A stretch of DNA of 55,995 nt from Magnetococcales bacterium (GTDB lineage: Bacteria > Pseudomonadota > Magnetococcia > Magnetococcales > JADGCL01), in assembly GCA_015229005.1 (NCBI GenBank), contig JADGCL010000011.1, forward strand, positions 1-55,995, given 5' to 3'. Position 1 is the stretch's first letter; each line of letters opens with the position of its first letter. Below are positions 1-7,258 of the stretch, piece after piece. Under the pieces are notes generated by a model. It made no database searches. It saw nothing but the letters and a program-made list of their open reading frames with translations, and was not told the DNA's origin. A program made the position numbers and the translations under genes.

Positions 1-564
1 GAGAATGCCGAGACCACCGAGGGGATTGCCCGGTCGACCTCGGGCGAGGCGCAGAAGGGGGGCGAGAGCGTCTCCCGGGCGGTGACGGCGATGCGGGAGA
101 TCGCCTCGCGCATCCAGGTGATCGAGGAGATCGCCCGGCAGACCAATCTCCTGGCCCTGAATGCCGCCATCGAGGCGGCCCGGGCAGGGGAGCATGGCAA
201 GGGTTTCGCGGTGGTCGCGGCGGAGGTGCGGAAGTTGGCCGAGCGCAGTCAGGTGGCCGCCGGGGAGATCACCCAACTTTCCGCCACAAGCGTCGTCGTT
301 GCCGACGAGGCCGGGGCGGTCCTGGCGCGGTTGGTTCCCGACATCGGTCGAACCGCATCCCTGGTTCAGGAGATCGTTGCGGCAAGCCGGGAACAAAGCC
401 AGGGGGCCGATCAGGTCAACATCGCCATCCAGCAACTGGACCAGGTGATTCAGCGGAATGCGGCCATGGCCGAGGGGATGTCCGCCACGGCGGTGGAACT
501 CTCCGGACTCTCCTCCAGGCTTCGGGAGGTGATGGGGTTTTTCAAACTTTCGCGAGGTGCCTAG
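1..564 (+). CDS. Methyl-accepting chemotaxis protein, C-terminal part (truncated by window edge)
   Basis: The reading frame is open from base 1 and ends at the TAG at 562-564, so the N-terminal sensor lies outside the window. What is visible is the cytoplasmic signalling hairpin of a chemoreceptor: a tip motif of the [20 protein letters not shown] type around positions 130-195, followed by [16 protein letters not shown] and a long helical return arm. This domain holds CheA and CheW in arrays and is methylated on Glu/Gln by CheR and demethylated by CheB, both encoded further on. The protein ends [11 protein letters not shown], with no CheR-tethering NWETF-type pentapeptide. Sensor type and ligand cannot be inferred. 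Confidence 0.96.
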   Translation, partial: ENAETTEGIARSTSGEAQKGGESVSRAVTAMREIASRIQVIEEIARQTNLLALNAAIEAARAGEHGKGFAVVAAEVRKLAERSQVAAGEITQLSATSVVVADEAGAVLARLVPDIGRTASLVQEIVAASREQSQGADQVNIAIQQLDQVIQRNAAMAEGMSATAVELSGLSSRLREVMGFFKLSRGA

Positions 565-704
565 GGCCTGTTCACAATTGAGTTCTGGAGGCCTTCAGGC
601 AAGGCGTGGGGCCTCGAGCGGCGCAGCATACACGCAGTATGTGAGCAGCGGAGAGGTCCCACAACGCCGCATCAAGGTCTCCGGGGCCAATTGTGAACAG
701 GCCC
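564..704. repeat. 141-bp long imperfect palindrome with perfect 17-bp ends (MITE-like element)
   Basis: The left end (564-580, gggcctgttcacaattg) and right end (688-704, caattgtgaacaggccc) are perfect inverted repeats. The arms continue as imperfect complements inward (for example ctggaggcc facing ggtctccgg) to a loop near 625-650, so the whole element can fold into one long hairpin. It starts at the last base of the chemoreceptor stop codon and contains no credible gene. Size and terminal symmetry fit a miniature inverted-repeat element or a REP/BIME-like sequence. I see no clear target-site duplication. Confidence 0.75.
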
Positions 705-756
705 TGGGCGACGAGGGTGGGACTGGCTGTTTTGCCGGCGTCACCCCGGGTGAGGG

Positions 757-792
757 AAAAAAGACCGCCCGACGGTCGGACCGCAGGGCGGT
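757..792 (-). terminator. Nested hairpin with A-run on its left side: candidate leftward terminator
   Basis: accgccc (764-770) pairs with gggcggt (786-792), and inside it cggtc (773-777) pairs with gaccg (779-783). A six-A run (757-762) lies to the left, which reads as U6 after the hairpin for leftward transcription. No recognised leftward gene lies just upstream of it. The rest of 705-1027 shows nothing I can support. Confidence 0.4.
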
Positions 793-1027
793 ATCCAAGG
801 GAACGGCATGCACGGAGATCCGCCGTCTGCCAGGAATGTGCCAAGGAGAGGAGGCCTGGGGAGGGAGGGGCCGGGAAGGCGATGTTCCGGTTCAACCTGT
901 TGATTCATCAGGGGTGAGGCCGGCCCGCCCCCGGAGCGGTGGTCTTCCCCGGTTTCCTCCCGGGCGTGTGGGTGTCATGACCCCGCCATTCCTGGGGGGG
1001 CGGTGCGTGTGGGAGGCGAAGTGGACA

Positions 1028-1285
1028 ATGGAACCAACTTTCGGTGCGGAGAATGTCTTTCTGGCCCTTCTGGGGGCATCCAGCGACCCGGGGCGCCGGG
1101 CCGCGCTTCTGGAGCGGATCTCGGTGCGCTTCACGGCTTCTGACGGTCTGCCGAGGGGGGTGCTGCACGAAGGGGTGAAACGGGCGGTCGATACGGGGTT
1201 GATCACCGTCGAAGAGGCGCGGCGGTTGTTCGGGGTGATCATCCTTGAGGAGGAGGCAGGTTCCGATTCCCGGCCTCTGGAGTGA
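1028..1285 (+). CDS. Small hypothetical protein (85 aa)
   Basis: An ATG at 1028 follows a purine-rich gggaggcg about ten bases upstream. The product begins MEPTFGAENVFLALLGASS and is mostly helical with mixed charge, including AALLERISVRF and LITVEEARRLFGVIILEE. It has no signal peptide, membrane segment or recognisable family. The reading frame is open far upstream through the palindromic element, but that part is arginine/glycine-rich low-complexity sequence and no better start supports it. It lies between a chemoreceptor and the coiled-coil/ParA pair. Function unknown; it could also be a spurious GC-rich ORF. Confidence 0.5.
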   Translation: MEPTFGAENVFLALLGASSDPGRRAALLERISVRFTASDGLPRGVLHEGVKRAVDTGLITVEEARRLFGVIILEEEAGSDSRPLE

Positions 1286-1547
1286 GGCCCCCTTTGTGGA
1301 GTGACTTCCGCTCTTCGGGGTGGGGGTCCACCCTGCGGATCGGGGCGGGTTTCCAGGGGAGTCGGTTTCGTCCTGGTGGGGGTCGGGTGTATCCTTGGGG
1401 GTTAGGTGAATCCTTGAGGGAAAGTGGTCCTGCGGTTTATTCCCCCCCATCTTGGGATGGGCGGAGTCTCCGGGCCGGTGGTGGCGATCCAATGCGAGGT
1501 TAACGACGATGGCTGAGAGGGCGAGTGGCAGGGGAAAGGAGGCGGCG

Positions 1548-2585
1548 ATGGCGCCAGAGGCGGTCGGGCTTGAGGTGCGTCTGAAAACCCTGGAGTCGAG
1601 GATGCAGGCTTTTTCCGAAGAGACCCGCAGCCAATTGGCGGAGCTCGGTCAGACTCTGAAGGCTTTGGCGCGGAATTCGGCGAGAAGCAGTCCTTTTGAG
1701 GAGAAAGCGCAGGGGCAGATCGATGGTCTTCTGCAATGGCAGGCGACTTTCCATAATCGCCTTGCCGAGATGGGTAACGTGAAGGATCTCGTTGAGGAGC
1801 ATCTGGCGCAGTTATCGGAACGCAATGCCGCGTTGCTGCGTCGGGTATATGGGCCTGGCGGTCTCGCGGAACAGGTGGGGCAGCTGGCGGATCGTCAGGC
1901 CGCGCAGTGGCGTCGGGTGGGCGCGGATTCGCACCGATTTCAGGAGCAATTGGGGCAGCTTGCCGACCGGCAGGCGGCTCTGTTGCGGCGGGTGGTTTCC
2001 GGGGGGCATCGGACCGGGGAGTATTTCGAGCAGATTTCCGATCGGCAGGCGGCCGAGTTGCGAATCGTCTGCGACCTGCAGAAGGAGGTTGCCCTTGCCC
2101 TGGAACAGCTTTCGGACCGGCAGGCGGCGGTGACGCGCAAGCTTTCTGGCCTGGAGGGGCGGGGGTCCCAGCATGTGGAGCAGCTCTCGGACCGGCAGGC
2201 GGCGGTCGCCCGCAAGCTCACCGAGTTGGAGAGCCTGGAGTCTCTGCACGCGGAGCAGCTTTCGGATCGGCAGGCGGCGGTCGCCCGCAAGCTCTCCGAG
2301 CTGGAGAATCTGGAATCCTTGCATGCGGAGCAGCTTTCGGATCGGCAGGCGGCGGCGGGGAGGAATATCGACCGGCTGGAGGAGTTGGGCTCGGCCCAGG
2401 GGGAGCAGTTGGCGGATCGCCAGGCTGCCCAGCTTCGTCTCCTGCACGCGGAAAGCGCACGGATCGCCGAGGAGATCCGGCAGTTGGCCGAGCGCCAGGA
2501 GGCACAGCTGCGGAAGCTGTTCGGGCACGAGGGCAATCTGGAACAACTGTCGGATCGGCTGGCGGCGATCCGTCGTCGCTCCTGA
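1548..2585 (+). CDS. Coiled-coil protein made of about ten 25-residue EQLSDRQAA repeats
   Basis: The start at 1548 is chosen because aaaggagg (1535-1542) sits five bases upstream; an in-frame ATG at 1509 has a weaker site. The 345-residue product begins MAPEAVGLEVRLKTLESRM. From roughly residue 85 it consists of tandem units of about 25 residues, each opening with (E/G)QL(S/A)DRQAA followed by a charged amphipathic stretch such as VARKLSELENLESLHA. Units near 2175-2325 are almost identical at DNA level. No membrane segment is seen, so a long soluble rod or coiled coil is expected. The ParA gene follows after 30 bases, suggesting co-transcription and perhaps use as a ParA partner or scaffold. 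I do not recognise a named family. Confidence 0.85.
   Translation: MAPEAVGLEVRLKTLESRMQAFSEETRSQLAELGQTLKALARNSARSSPFEEKAQGQIDGLLQWQATFHNRLAEMGNVKDLVEEHLAQLSERNAALLRRVYGPGGLAEQVGQLADRQAAQWRRVGADSHRFQEQLGQLADRQAALLRRVVSGGHRTGEYFEQISDRQAAELRIVCDLQKEVALALEQLSDRQAAVTRKLSGLEGRGSQHVEQLSDRQAAVARKLTELESLESLHAEQLSDRQAAVARKLSELENLESLHAEQLSDRQAAAGRNIDRLEELGSAQGEQLADRQAAQLRLLHAESARIAEEIRQLAERQEAQLRKLFGHEGNLEQLSDRLAAIRRRS
1807..2580 (+). repeat. 75-bp tandem repeats within the coiled-coil gene
   Basis: About ten diverged in-frame 75-bp units with a conserved core encoding QLSDRQAA. The most similar neighbours lie around 2175-2325, where the core cagctttcggatcggcaggc recurs. The period is a multiple of three, so unit gain or loss keeps the frame. 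Confidence 0.8.
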
Positions 2586-2615
2586 CGGTCTGTTGACGGG
2601 GATCGGGTCGGGGTC

Positions 2616-3383
2616 ATGGCGAAGGTCATTGCGGTTGCCAATCAGAAGGGGGGGGTCGGCAAGACCTCGACGGCGGTCAATCTCGCGGCGGCGTTGGCCG
2701 AGGCCGGCAGCCGGGTCTTGTTGATCGACATGGATCCCCAGAGCAATGCGACCACGGCCTTCGGGGTGGACGGGCAGAAATTGGGGAAGTCCGTCTATCA
2801 GGTGCTGGCGGGTTCGGCGGCGGTGGCGGCGGCGATTGCGATACCGTTCCCGCCCTATCCCCACATCCTTCCGGCCACGACCGAACTGAGCGGGGCGGAG
2901 ATCGAGCTTGTGAGCCAGATTGGTCGCGAATACCGCCTGCGTGAGGGACTGGAAGCGGCGCGACCGGAGTATGACATTGTCCTGATCGACTGTCCCCCCT
3001 CTCTGGGGCTCCTGACGCTCAACGCCCTGGTGGCGGCCGATTCCATCCTGGTGCCGATGCAGTGCGAGTTTCTCGCCATGGCCGGTCTGGGGCAGCTCGT
3101 GCAGATCGTGGAAATTGCCCGGCGGCGCCTCAATGTCGGCCTCAGGATCGAGGGAATCCTGTTCACCATGTTCGACGGTCGGGTCAATCTGACCCGGCAG
3201 GTTTCCGAAGAGGTGAAGAAGTACTTTCCCGGCAAGGTTCTCTCGACCGTCATTCCCCGCAATGTCAGGATCAGCGAATCCCAGAGCTTCGGCAAACCCC
3301 TTGTCTGGTACGACCGTTCGGCCAAGGCGGCGGTGGCCTATCGGCAGCTGGCGATGGAGCTCCTGTCCCTGGTTGGGACTTGA
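2616..3383 (+). CDS. parA: ParA/Soj/MinD-type partitioning ATPase
   Basis: The 255-residue product starts MAKVIAVANQKGGVGKTSTA, carrying the deviant Walker A motif KGGVGKTS at residues 11-18. It has the Walker A-prime LLIDMDPQSN around 36-45 and the later LIDCPPSLGLLTLNAL segment, all characteristic of ParA/Soj. Length is normal and there is no N-terminal DNA-binding extension. ParA ATPases position DNA or protein cargo by nucleotide-dependent dimerisation. No parB or parS is visible nearby. The flanking repeat protein and chemoreceptor make protein-cargo positioning, as for chemosensory ParA (ParC/PpfA type), a reasonable alternative to chromosome segregation. That role is inference. Confidence 0.95.
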   Translation: MAKVIAVANQKGGVGKTSTAVNLAAALAEAGSRVLLIDMDPQSNATTAFGVDGQKLGKSVYQVLAGSAAVAAAIAIPFPPYPHILPATTELSGAEIELVSQIGREYRLREGLEAARPEYDIVLIDCPPSLGLLTLNALVAADSILVPMQCEFLAMAGLGQLVQIVEIARRRLNVGLRIEGILFTMFDGRVNLTRQVSEEVKKYFPGKVLSTVIPRNVRISESQSFGKPLVWYDRSAKAAVAYRQLAMELLSLVGT

Positions 3384-3386
3384 CGA

Positions 3387-3662
3387 TCAGTTCCTGATGG
3401 CATCCGTCAGATCTTTGATTTTCTGAAATAACGCGAGAGTCTCCTGACGTTTATCTTGAGGCATGCTTCTGAGATCGGTCAGGAGATTGTTGAGTCCTCC
3501 GGCTGATCGTAACATGCCGCGAAGCTCCTGCATGGCGTCTTCTTTTTCTTTCTCTAGTTTTATCATTTTTGATCTGAATTTTATCTTACGGAAAATGGCA
3601 AATATAATAATTATCGCAATGGCCAGGCCGGCGACGGTGATCATGGCAAGGGGCTGTATCAT
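3387..3662 (-). CDS. Small membrane-anchored coiled-coil protein (91 aa)
   Basis: The product starts MIQPLAMITVAGLAIAIIIIF, giving one N-terminal transmembrane segment (about residues 5-24), then a basic stretch RKIKFRSKMIKLEKEKEDA and a soluble helical tail. It converges on parA with only three bases between the stops. Its base composition is clearly lower in GC than its neighbours, with AT-rich codons, which may indicate a separate origin. No family recognised. Confidence 0.7.
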   Translation of the reverse strand: MIQPLAMITVAGLAIAIIIIFAIFRKIKFRSKMIKLEKEKEDAMQELRGMLRSAGGLNNLLTDLRSMPQDKRQETLALFQKIKDLTDAIRN

Positions 3663-3675
3663 ACCGATTCGCCCG

Positions 3676-3939
3676 TCAGCCGTGGCGGATCTTGAGGATG
3701 AGGACGAGACTTGCCAGGAGGAAGGTGATGCCGTTGGCCAGGATGATGGGCCATTCGGCGAGCAGGAGCCCGTAGACGAACCAGAGGAAGACGCCGGCGC
3801 TGAAGAGAGCGTACATGCCGAGGGAGATGGCCGCGGTGTCCCGGCTTTTCAGGGTCTTGACGACCTGGGGGAGGAAGGCGGCGGTGGTCAGGACGGCGGC
3901 GATGGAGCCGATGGTGGTGATGACCTCCGGGGTGGCCAT
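3676..3939 (-). CDS. SemiSWEET-type sugar transporter (PQ-loop, 3 TM)
   Basis: The 87-residue form begins MATPEVITTIGSIAAVLTTA, with ggaggagcgacc just upstream; a longer frame adds 18 unlikely residues. Three hydrophobic segments are present, and the first contains the PQ motif (AAFLPQVVKTLKSRDT) typical of bacterial SemiSWEETs. These work as dimers forming a six-helix sugar channel/carrier in the inner membrane. A Trp-Phe-rich second helix and an Asn in the third (ILANGITFLLASL) also match. Substrate is unknown. It lies 13 bases from the next small gene. Confidence 0.9.
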   Translation of the reverse strand: MATPEVITTIGSIAAVLTTAAFLPQVVKTLKSRDTAAISLGMYALFSAGVFLWFVYGLLLAEWPIILANGITFLLASLVLILKIRHG

Positions 3940-4023
3940 GGGTCGCTCCTCCCGCCCCGTCCCGAATCCGGGGGCGGAGCGGGTTGTCGGCATGCCGTTC
4001 GGGATGTTCGCTTGGTGGGTCGT

Positions 4024-4224
4024 TCAGGATGCCTGGAAAGGAAAGCTTTTCGGTTCGTGGGTGTAGTAACCGAGGAGTCGGTTCAGGCGGACGAGTTGCT
4101 CTTCGGAGAGTTTTCCCGTATCTGTCAAATCTTCCACGCCGATCAGTTTCACCACGGCCTTGTAGACGGTGGGGAGTTTCCTCAAGAGTTCGAGCTTTTC
4201 GTGGGTAATGAGCTGTTCCGACAT
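4024..4224 (-). CDS. Small soluble hypothetical protein (66 aa)
   Basis: It begins MSEQLITHEKLELLRKLPTV after a gaggtcaccc ribosome-binding site. The product is helical and charged (VYKAVVKLIGVEDLTDTGKL...EEQLVRLNRLLGYY), without membrane segments. The frame is open 16 residues further upstream, but that start lacks a binding site. It lies 84 bases upstream of the SemiSWEET gene on the same strand. No family recognised. Confidence 0.65.
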   Translation of the reverse strand: MSEQLITHEKLELLRKLPTVYKAVVKLIGVEDLTDTGKLSEEQLVRLNRLLGYYTHEPKSFPFQAS

Positions 4225-4314
4225 GGGTGACCTCGCTGCTGAAGAGAGGTAGAGAGGCCGAACGTCTTTCAAGGGGCATGCCAGATGGTGAACGGGTCCG
4301 ATCCGGGTCTTCGT

Positions 4315-4500
4315 CTACCAACCGGAGAGGCAGTCGGGCCAGCACCCGGTTCGGAGGCGAACGAGGATGTGGACGATGATCAGGACGATGAGGGCGGCGA
4401 GCAGCCAGGGGAGCCGGCCACCGACGGCGACGTAGAACCAGGCGGTGATAAGGATGGTGAGGAGGGAGCCTGCGGTCTCGATCGAGAGGTTTTTGTCCAT
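4315..4500 (-). CDS. Small membrane protein (61 aa)
   Basis: From the ATG at 4500 the product is MDKNLSIETAGSLLTILITA..., with two closely spaced hydrophobic segments (about residues 11-27 and 31-48) and a short Cys-containing tail (TGCWPDCLSGW). The same frame extends upstream into repeat copy A, giving a false N-terminus that also appears as a frame in copy B; I excluded it. There is no good Shine-Dalgarno sequence, so confidence is limited. Confidence 0.5.
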   Translation of the reverse strand: MDKNLSIETAGSLLTILITAWFYVAVGGRLPWLLAALIVLIIVHILVRLRTGCWPDCLSGW

Positions 4501-4555
4501 GGGGGAGGGATCGGCAGGGTTCCCCTGGAACTCCAGCAAAAAGTTGGGCTGGGTA

Positions 4556-4700
4556 GCAGCCCGTTGATAAACGGGCTGCGCCGGCCAGGGATGGCCGGCC
4601 AAATTCAACGGGACGGTGTAACCCGTTGAATTTGTGAGGGAAGGCAAAACTGTGTTTTGCCTTCCCGGGTTGAAAAAGTCCATGGATGGACTTTTTCAAC
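4556..4700 (-). repeat. Multi-hairpin intergenic repeat, copy A (five tandem hairpins)
   Basis: Five consecutive perfect or near-perfect hairpins: gcagcccgtt/aacgggctgc (4556-4579), gccggcca/tggccggc (4580-4599), a 12-bp stem aaattcaacggg/cccgttgaattt (4601-4633), a 13-bp stem (4638-4666) and a 15-bp stem gttgaaaaagtccat/atggactttttcaac (4669-4700). Copy B at 19429-19572 has the same five stems in inverted orientation. It lies just past the helicase stop, where it could also act as a terminator for that gene. Confidence 0.9.
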
Positions 4701-4712
4701 AGGCTGGTAGGG

Positions 4713-6737
4713 TCACTTCTCGTTTTCGGAGGGGTGGGATGGACGGAAGAAGGCCGCCACCTCAGCCGGATCCCGGGTGACAGGCACTGGCGGCAGCCCC
4801 TGGAAGAAGAGCCGCCCGTAGCTGCGACCGGTCAGGCGCGGGTCGAGAATGGCCATGACGCCCCGATCGCCGTTACGGCGGAGGAGTCGCCCGACTCCCT
4901 GCTTGAGGGTCAGTACGGCGCGGGGGAGGAACAACTCGGTGAAGGGCTGCTGCCCTGCTGCCCGCAACTGTCTCCCCCGGGCGGCCATGAGCGGGTCGGC
5001 CGGGGAGGGGAAGGGGAGCCGGTCGATGACGACCAGTGAGAGCGCTTCTCCGGGGACATCCACTCCCTCCCAGAAGCTCCCGACTCCCAGGAGAACCGAG
5101 TCGGTGAGTCTGCGGAAGTCGTTCAGCAGGGCCGCACGGGGTCGTTCGCCCTGAGTCAGGAGCGGATAGGGGATCTGGCCAACGAGTCCCTCTCGGACCG
5201 CATGCAGCATGCGATAACTCGTGAAGAGGCAGAGGGCTCGTCCGGAACTGGCCCGGAGGAGTTGGTGCAGTTCGGCGATGACGGCCTCTTTGAATCCGGG
5301 TGCGTCGGGATCCGGGAGTCGTTCCGGGAGATAGAGGAGCGCTTGGCGGGCGTGGTCGAAGGCCGGCGGCAGGAGTTCGGTCATCGCCTCCCCCGGGGCG
5401 AGTCCGAGCTGTGACTCCAGGTAGCGGAACCCCCCCACCCCTCTGCCCGTGGCGAGGGTCGCCGAGGTGAATATGGCGCTCTTCAGCCGTTGGAAGAGCG
5501 ATTCCCGGAGAAGGGGGCCCACCTCCAGGGGTGACACCGAGAGGAAGACCCCGCGTCTGCGGGTCTCGAACCAGTGGACCTTTCCCGGGTCATCCAGGGT
5601 TCGGAGATTTCCGGAGGTCTCCAGGAGGAGTTCTGCCCGTCGCCCGAGGGCGGCGATGGCCGTCCCGCGATCCCGGTGGGGGGCGAGGCATTCCAGAAAC
5701 CGGTGCAGGGTTCCCTCCACCAGGAGCAGCGCCCGACCGGTGTCGCCACCAAAGTCCTCGGGGCGGAGCCCCTCTCTCCGACTCTCTTCCGGGAAGGCCT
5801 GGCGCAGGCGGTTGGCACCCTCCTCCATGCTGGCGAGGGCGTCGAACAGGCGGGGATCGTCCGCTCGCAGCCGGTCGAATTCCCAGCGCACGTCGCGGAC
5901 CAACTCCTGGATCTGGTGATTGCTGAGCTGTTGTCCGAAGAAGAGGGTCGCCACATCCGGCAGTTGATGGGCTTCGTCGAAGACGGCGATGTCGTGTTTG
6001 GGGAGGATTTGGCCGAATCCCTCGTCGAGCAGGGCGAGATCGGCGAAATAGAGGTGGTGATTGGCCACGACCAGGTCGGCCTTGCGCGCGCGATTTCTCG
6101 CCACCATCAGGAAACAATCCTCGAAGTCTTCGCATTCCCGCCCCAGGCAACGGTCGCTGCCGGCGCTGATGGCGCTCCAGATGTCGAGTCGTTCGGGCAG
6201 AGACGTCAGTTCGTCGCGGTCCCCGGTGCGGGTATCCCTGGCCCAGCGTTTAAGCTCAGTGATGACCCGGCCAATTCCGAGGGTGGCTTCCCAGGGGGCT
6301 TCGTGCAGTTGGCGAAAACGATAGAGGCAGAGATAGTTTCCCCGTCCCTTCAGGGCTACTGCTTCGAAGGGACGCCCGACGACCCGGCGCACCACCGGCA
6401 GGTCCTTGCCGATGATCTGGTCCTGGAGGGCGCGGGTGGCGGTGGAGACGACGAGCTTCCCGCCCAGGGCGAGGAGGGGGGCGAGGTAGGCGAGGGTTTT
6501 TCCGGTCCCGGTCCCGGCCTCGACCAGGAGATGGCGGTTGGCCGCGACCGCATCCACCACCAGTCGGGCCATGCGGGCCTGAACGGGGCGGACCTCGAAA
6601 TCCTCGATGGTTCCGTTCAGGGCGCCGCCGGGGGCGAACAGTGCCGCGATCAGGTTCCCGTTCGCGGGGGTCTCTCTGTGGGGGGCGGTGTTTGCCTCCG
6701 GAGGGGGGATGTCAACGGTGAAGGCCGGCGGGTTCAT
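4713..6737 (-). CDS. DinG/YoaA-family ATP-dependent DNA helicase with iron-sulfur cluster
   Basis: This 674-residue superfamily 2 (XPD-like) helicase has Walker A EAGTGTGKT at residues 73-81 and the DEAH box FDEAHQ at 253-258. Cysteines at 137, 197, 202 and 208 fit the four-Cys [4Fe-4S] ligand set of XPD/DinG proteins. C-terminal motifs V/VI appear as LLGVGSFWEGVDVPG and LTLKQGVGRLLRR. These enzymes unwind DNA 5'-3', including R-loops and stalled forks. Size suits YoaA/DinG. It is divergent from queD across an 86-bp gap. DinG versus YoaA is not resolved. Confidence 0.95.
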   Translation of the reverse strand: MNPPAFTVDIPPPEANTAPHRETPANGNLIAALFAPGGALNGTIEDFEVRPVQARMARLVVDAVAANRHLLVEAGTGTGKTLAYLAPLLALGGKLVVSTATRALQDQIIGKDLPVVRRVVGRPFEAVALKGRGNYLCLYRFRQLHEAPWEATLGIGRVITELKRWARDTRTGDRDELTSLPERLDIWSAISAGSDRCLGRECEDFEDCFLMVARNRARKADLVVANHHLYFADLALLDEGFGQILPKHDIAVFDEAHQLPDVATLFFGQQLSNHQIQELVRDVRWEFDRLRADDPRLFDALASMEEGANRLRQAFPEESRREGLRPEDFGGDTGRALLLVEGTLHRFLECLAPHRDRGTAIAALGRRAELLLETSGNLRTLDDPGKVHWFETRRRGVFLSVSPLEVGPLLRESLFQRLKSAIFTSATLATGRGVGGFRYLESQLGLAPGEAMTELLPPAFDHARQALLYLPERLPDPDAPGFKEAVIAELHQLLRASSGRALCLFTSYRMLHAVREGLVGQIPYPLLTQGERPRAALLNDFRRLTDSVLLGVGSFWEGVDVPGEALSLVVIDRLPFPSPADPLMAARGRQLRAAGQQPFTELFLPRAVLTLKQGVGRLLRRNGDRGVMAILDPRLTGRSYGRLFFQGLPPVPVTRDPAEVAAFFRPSHPSENEK

Positions 6738-6788
6738 CGCCCGGAGCCCCCGCCGTTCCCTGTTGCCGATGGGGAGCGGAGGCGATCG

Positions 6789-6817
6789 GTGACATTGGCC
6801 GCCCTTCCCACTAGAAT
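6789..6817 (+). promoter_or_regulatory. Sigma70-type promoter giving a probable leaderless queD mRNA
   Basis: GTGACA (6789-6794) and TAGAAT (6812-6817) each differ from consensus by one base and are separated by exactly 17 bp. The queD ATG begins at 6824, about seven bases after the -10 box, where transcription should start. No Shine-Dalgarno sequence lies between them. Confidence 0.65.
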
Positions 6818-6823
6818 GGCGGC

Positions 6824-7258
6824 ATGCGCATCGGTCGAACCTTCTCCTTCGAGGCTGCCCACCGGCTGGAGTTTCACGACGGTCGGTGCCGGCGTCTTCA
6901 CGGGCACTCCTACCGCTTGGAACTGGTCTTCGGCGGCTCCTTGCGCTCTCCGGATGCGGGGGATCCCCAGTCCGGTTTCGTTGTTGATTTCGGGGTTCTG
7001 GATCGCCTGGTGCGGCGGGAACTCATCGATCCCTTCCTGGACCACCGGGACCTCAACGAGAGCATCCCGGAGCTTCCCTACACCAGCGCGGAATATCTGG
7101 CCGCCTGGATTGTCGGCTGGTGCGCCCGGTTTCTCCAGGGGCGCCCGGAGCTTGGGCGGGCCCAGATTCTCGAAGCGCGCCTCTGGGAGACGGAACGTTC
7201 CTGGGCCGTTGCCGACCGGGAAGATGCGCGGCAGCTCGGCTTTCTCCCTCCTGCCTGA
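6824..7258 (+). CDS. queD: 6-carboxy-5,6,7,8-tetrahydropterin synthase (queuosine pathway)
   Basis: The 144-residue protein shows the QueD/PTPS pattern. His13 in FEAAHRL and His26/His28 in RLHGHSYRLEL would bind zinc, and Cys22 (GRCRR) fits the catalytic cysteine position. The later DFGVLDRLVR and LDHRDLNE segments are also typical. QueD converts dihydroneopterin triphosphate to CPH4 for 7-deazaguanine synthesis, and QueE, encoded next with a 35-bp overlap, uses that product. The start is supported by the motif position; it coincides with the predicted transcription start. Confidence 0.95.
   Translation: MRIGRTFSFEAAHRLEFHDGRCRRLHGHSYRLELVFGGSLRSPDAGDPQSGFVVDFGVLDRLVRRELIDPFLDHRDLNESIPELPYTSAEYLAAWIVGWCARFLQGRPELGRAQILEARLWETERSWAVADREDARQLGFLPPA

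Noticed and set aside
557-1027. N-terminal extension of the small protein at 1028 (frame open from 557)
   Set aside because: It runs through the palindromic element and is low-complexity; a ribosome-binding site supports the ATG at 1028.
4556-4700. CRISPR array
   Set aside because: Hairpins differ in sequence from each other; there are no regular direct repeats or spacers, and no cas genes are in the window.
5574-7223. Long plus-strand open frame joined to queE
   Set aside because: It is the antisense shadow of the DinG/YoaA gene; homology to QueE begins only near 7269.
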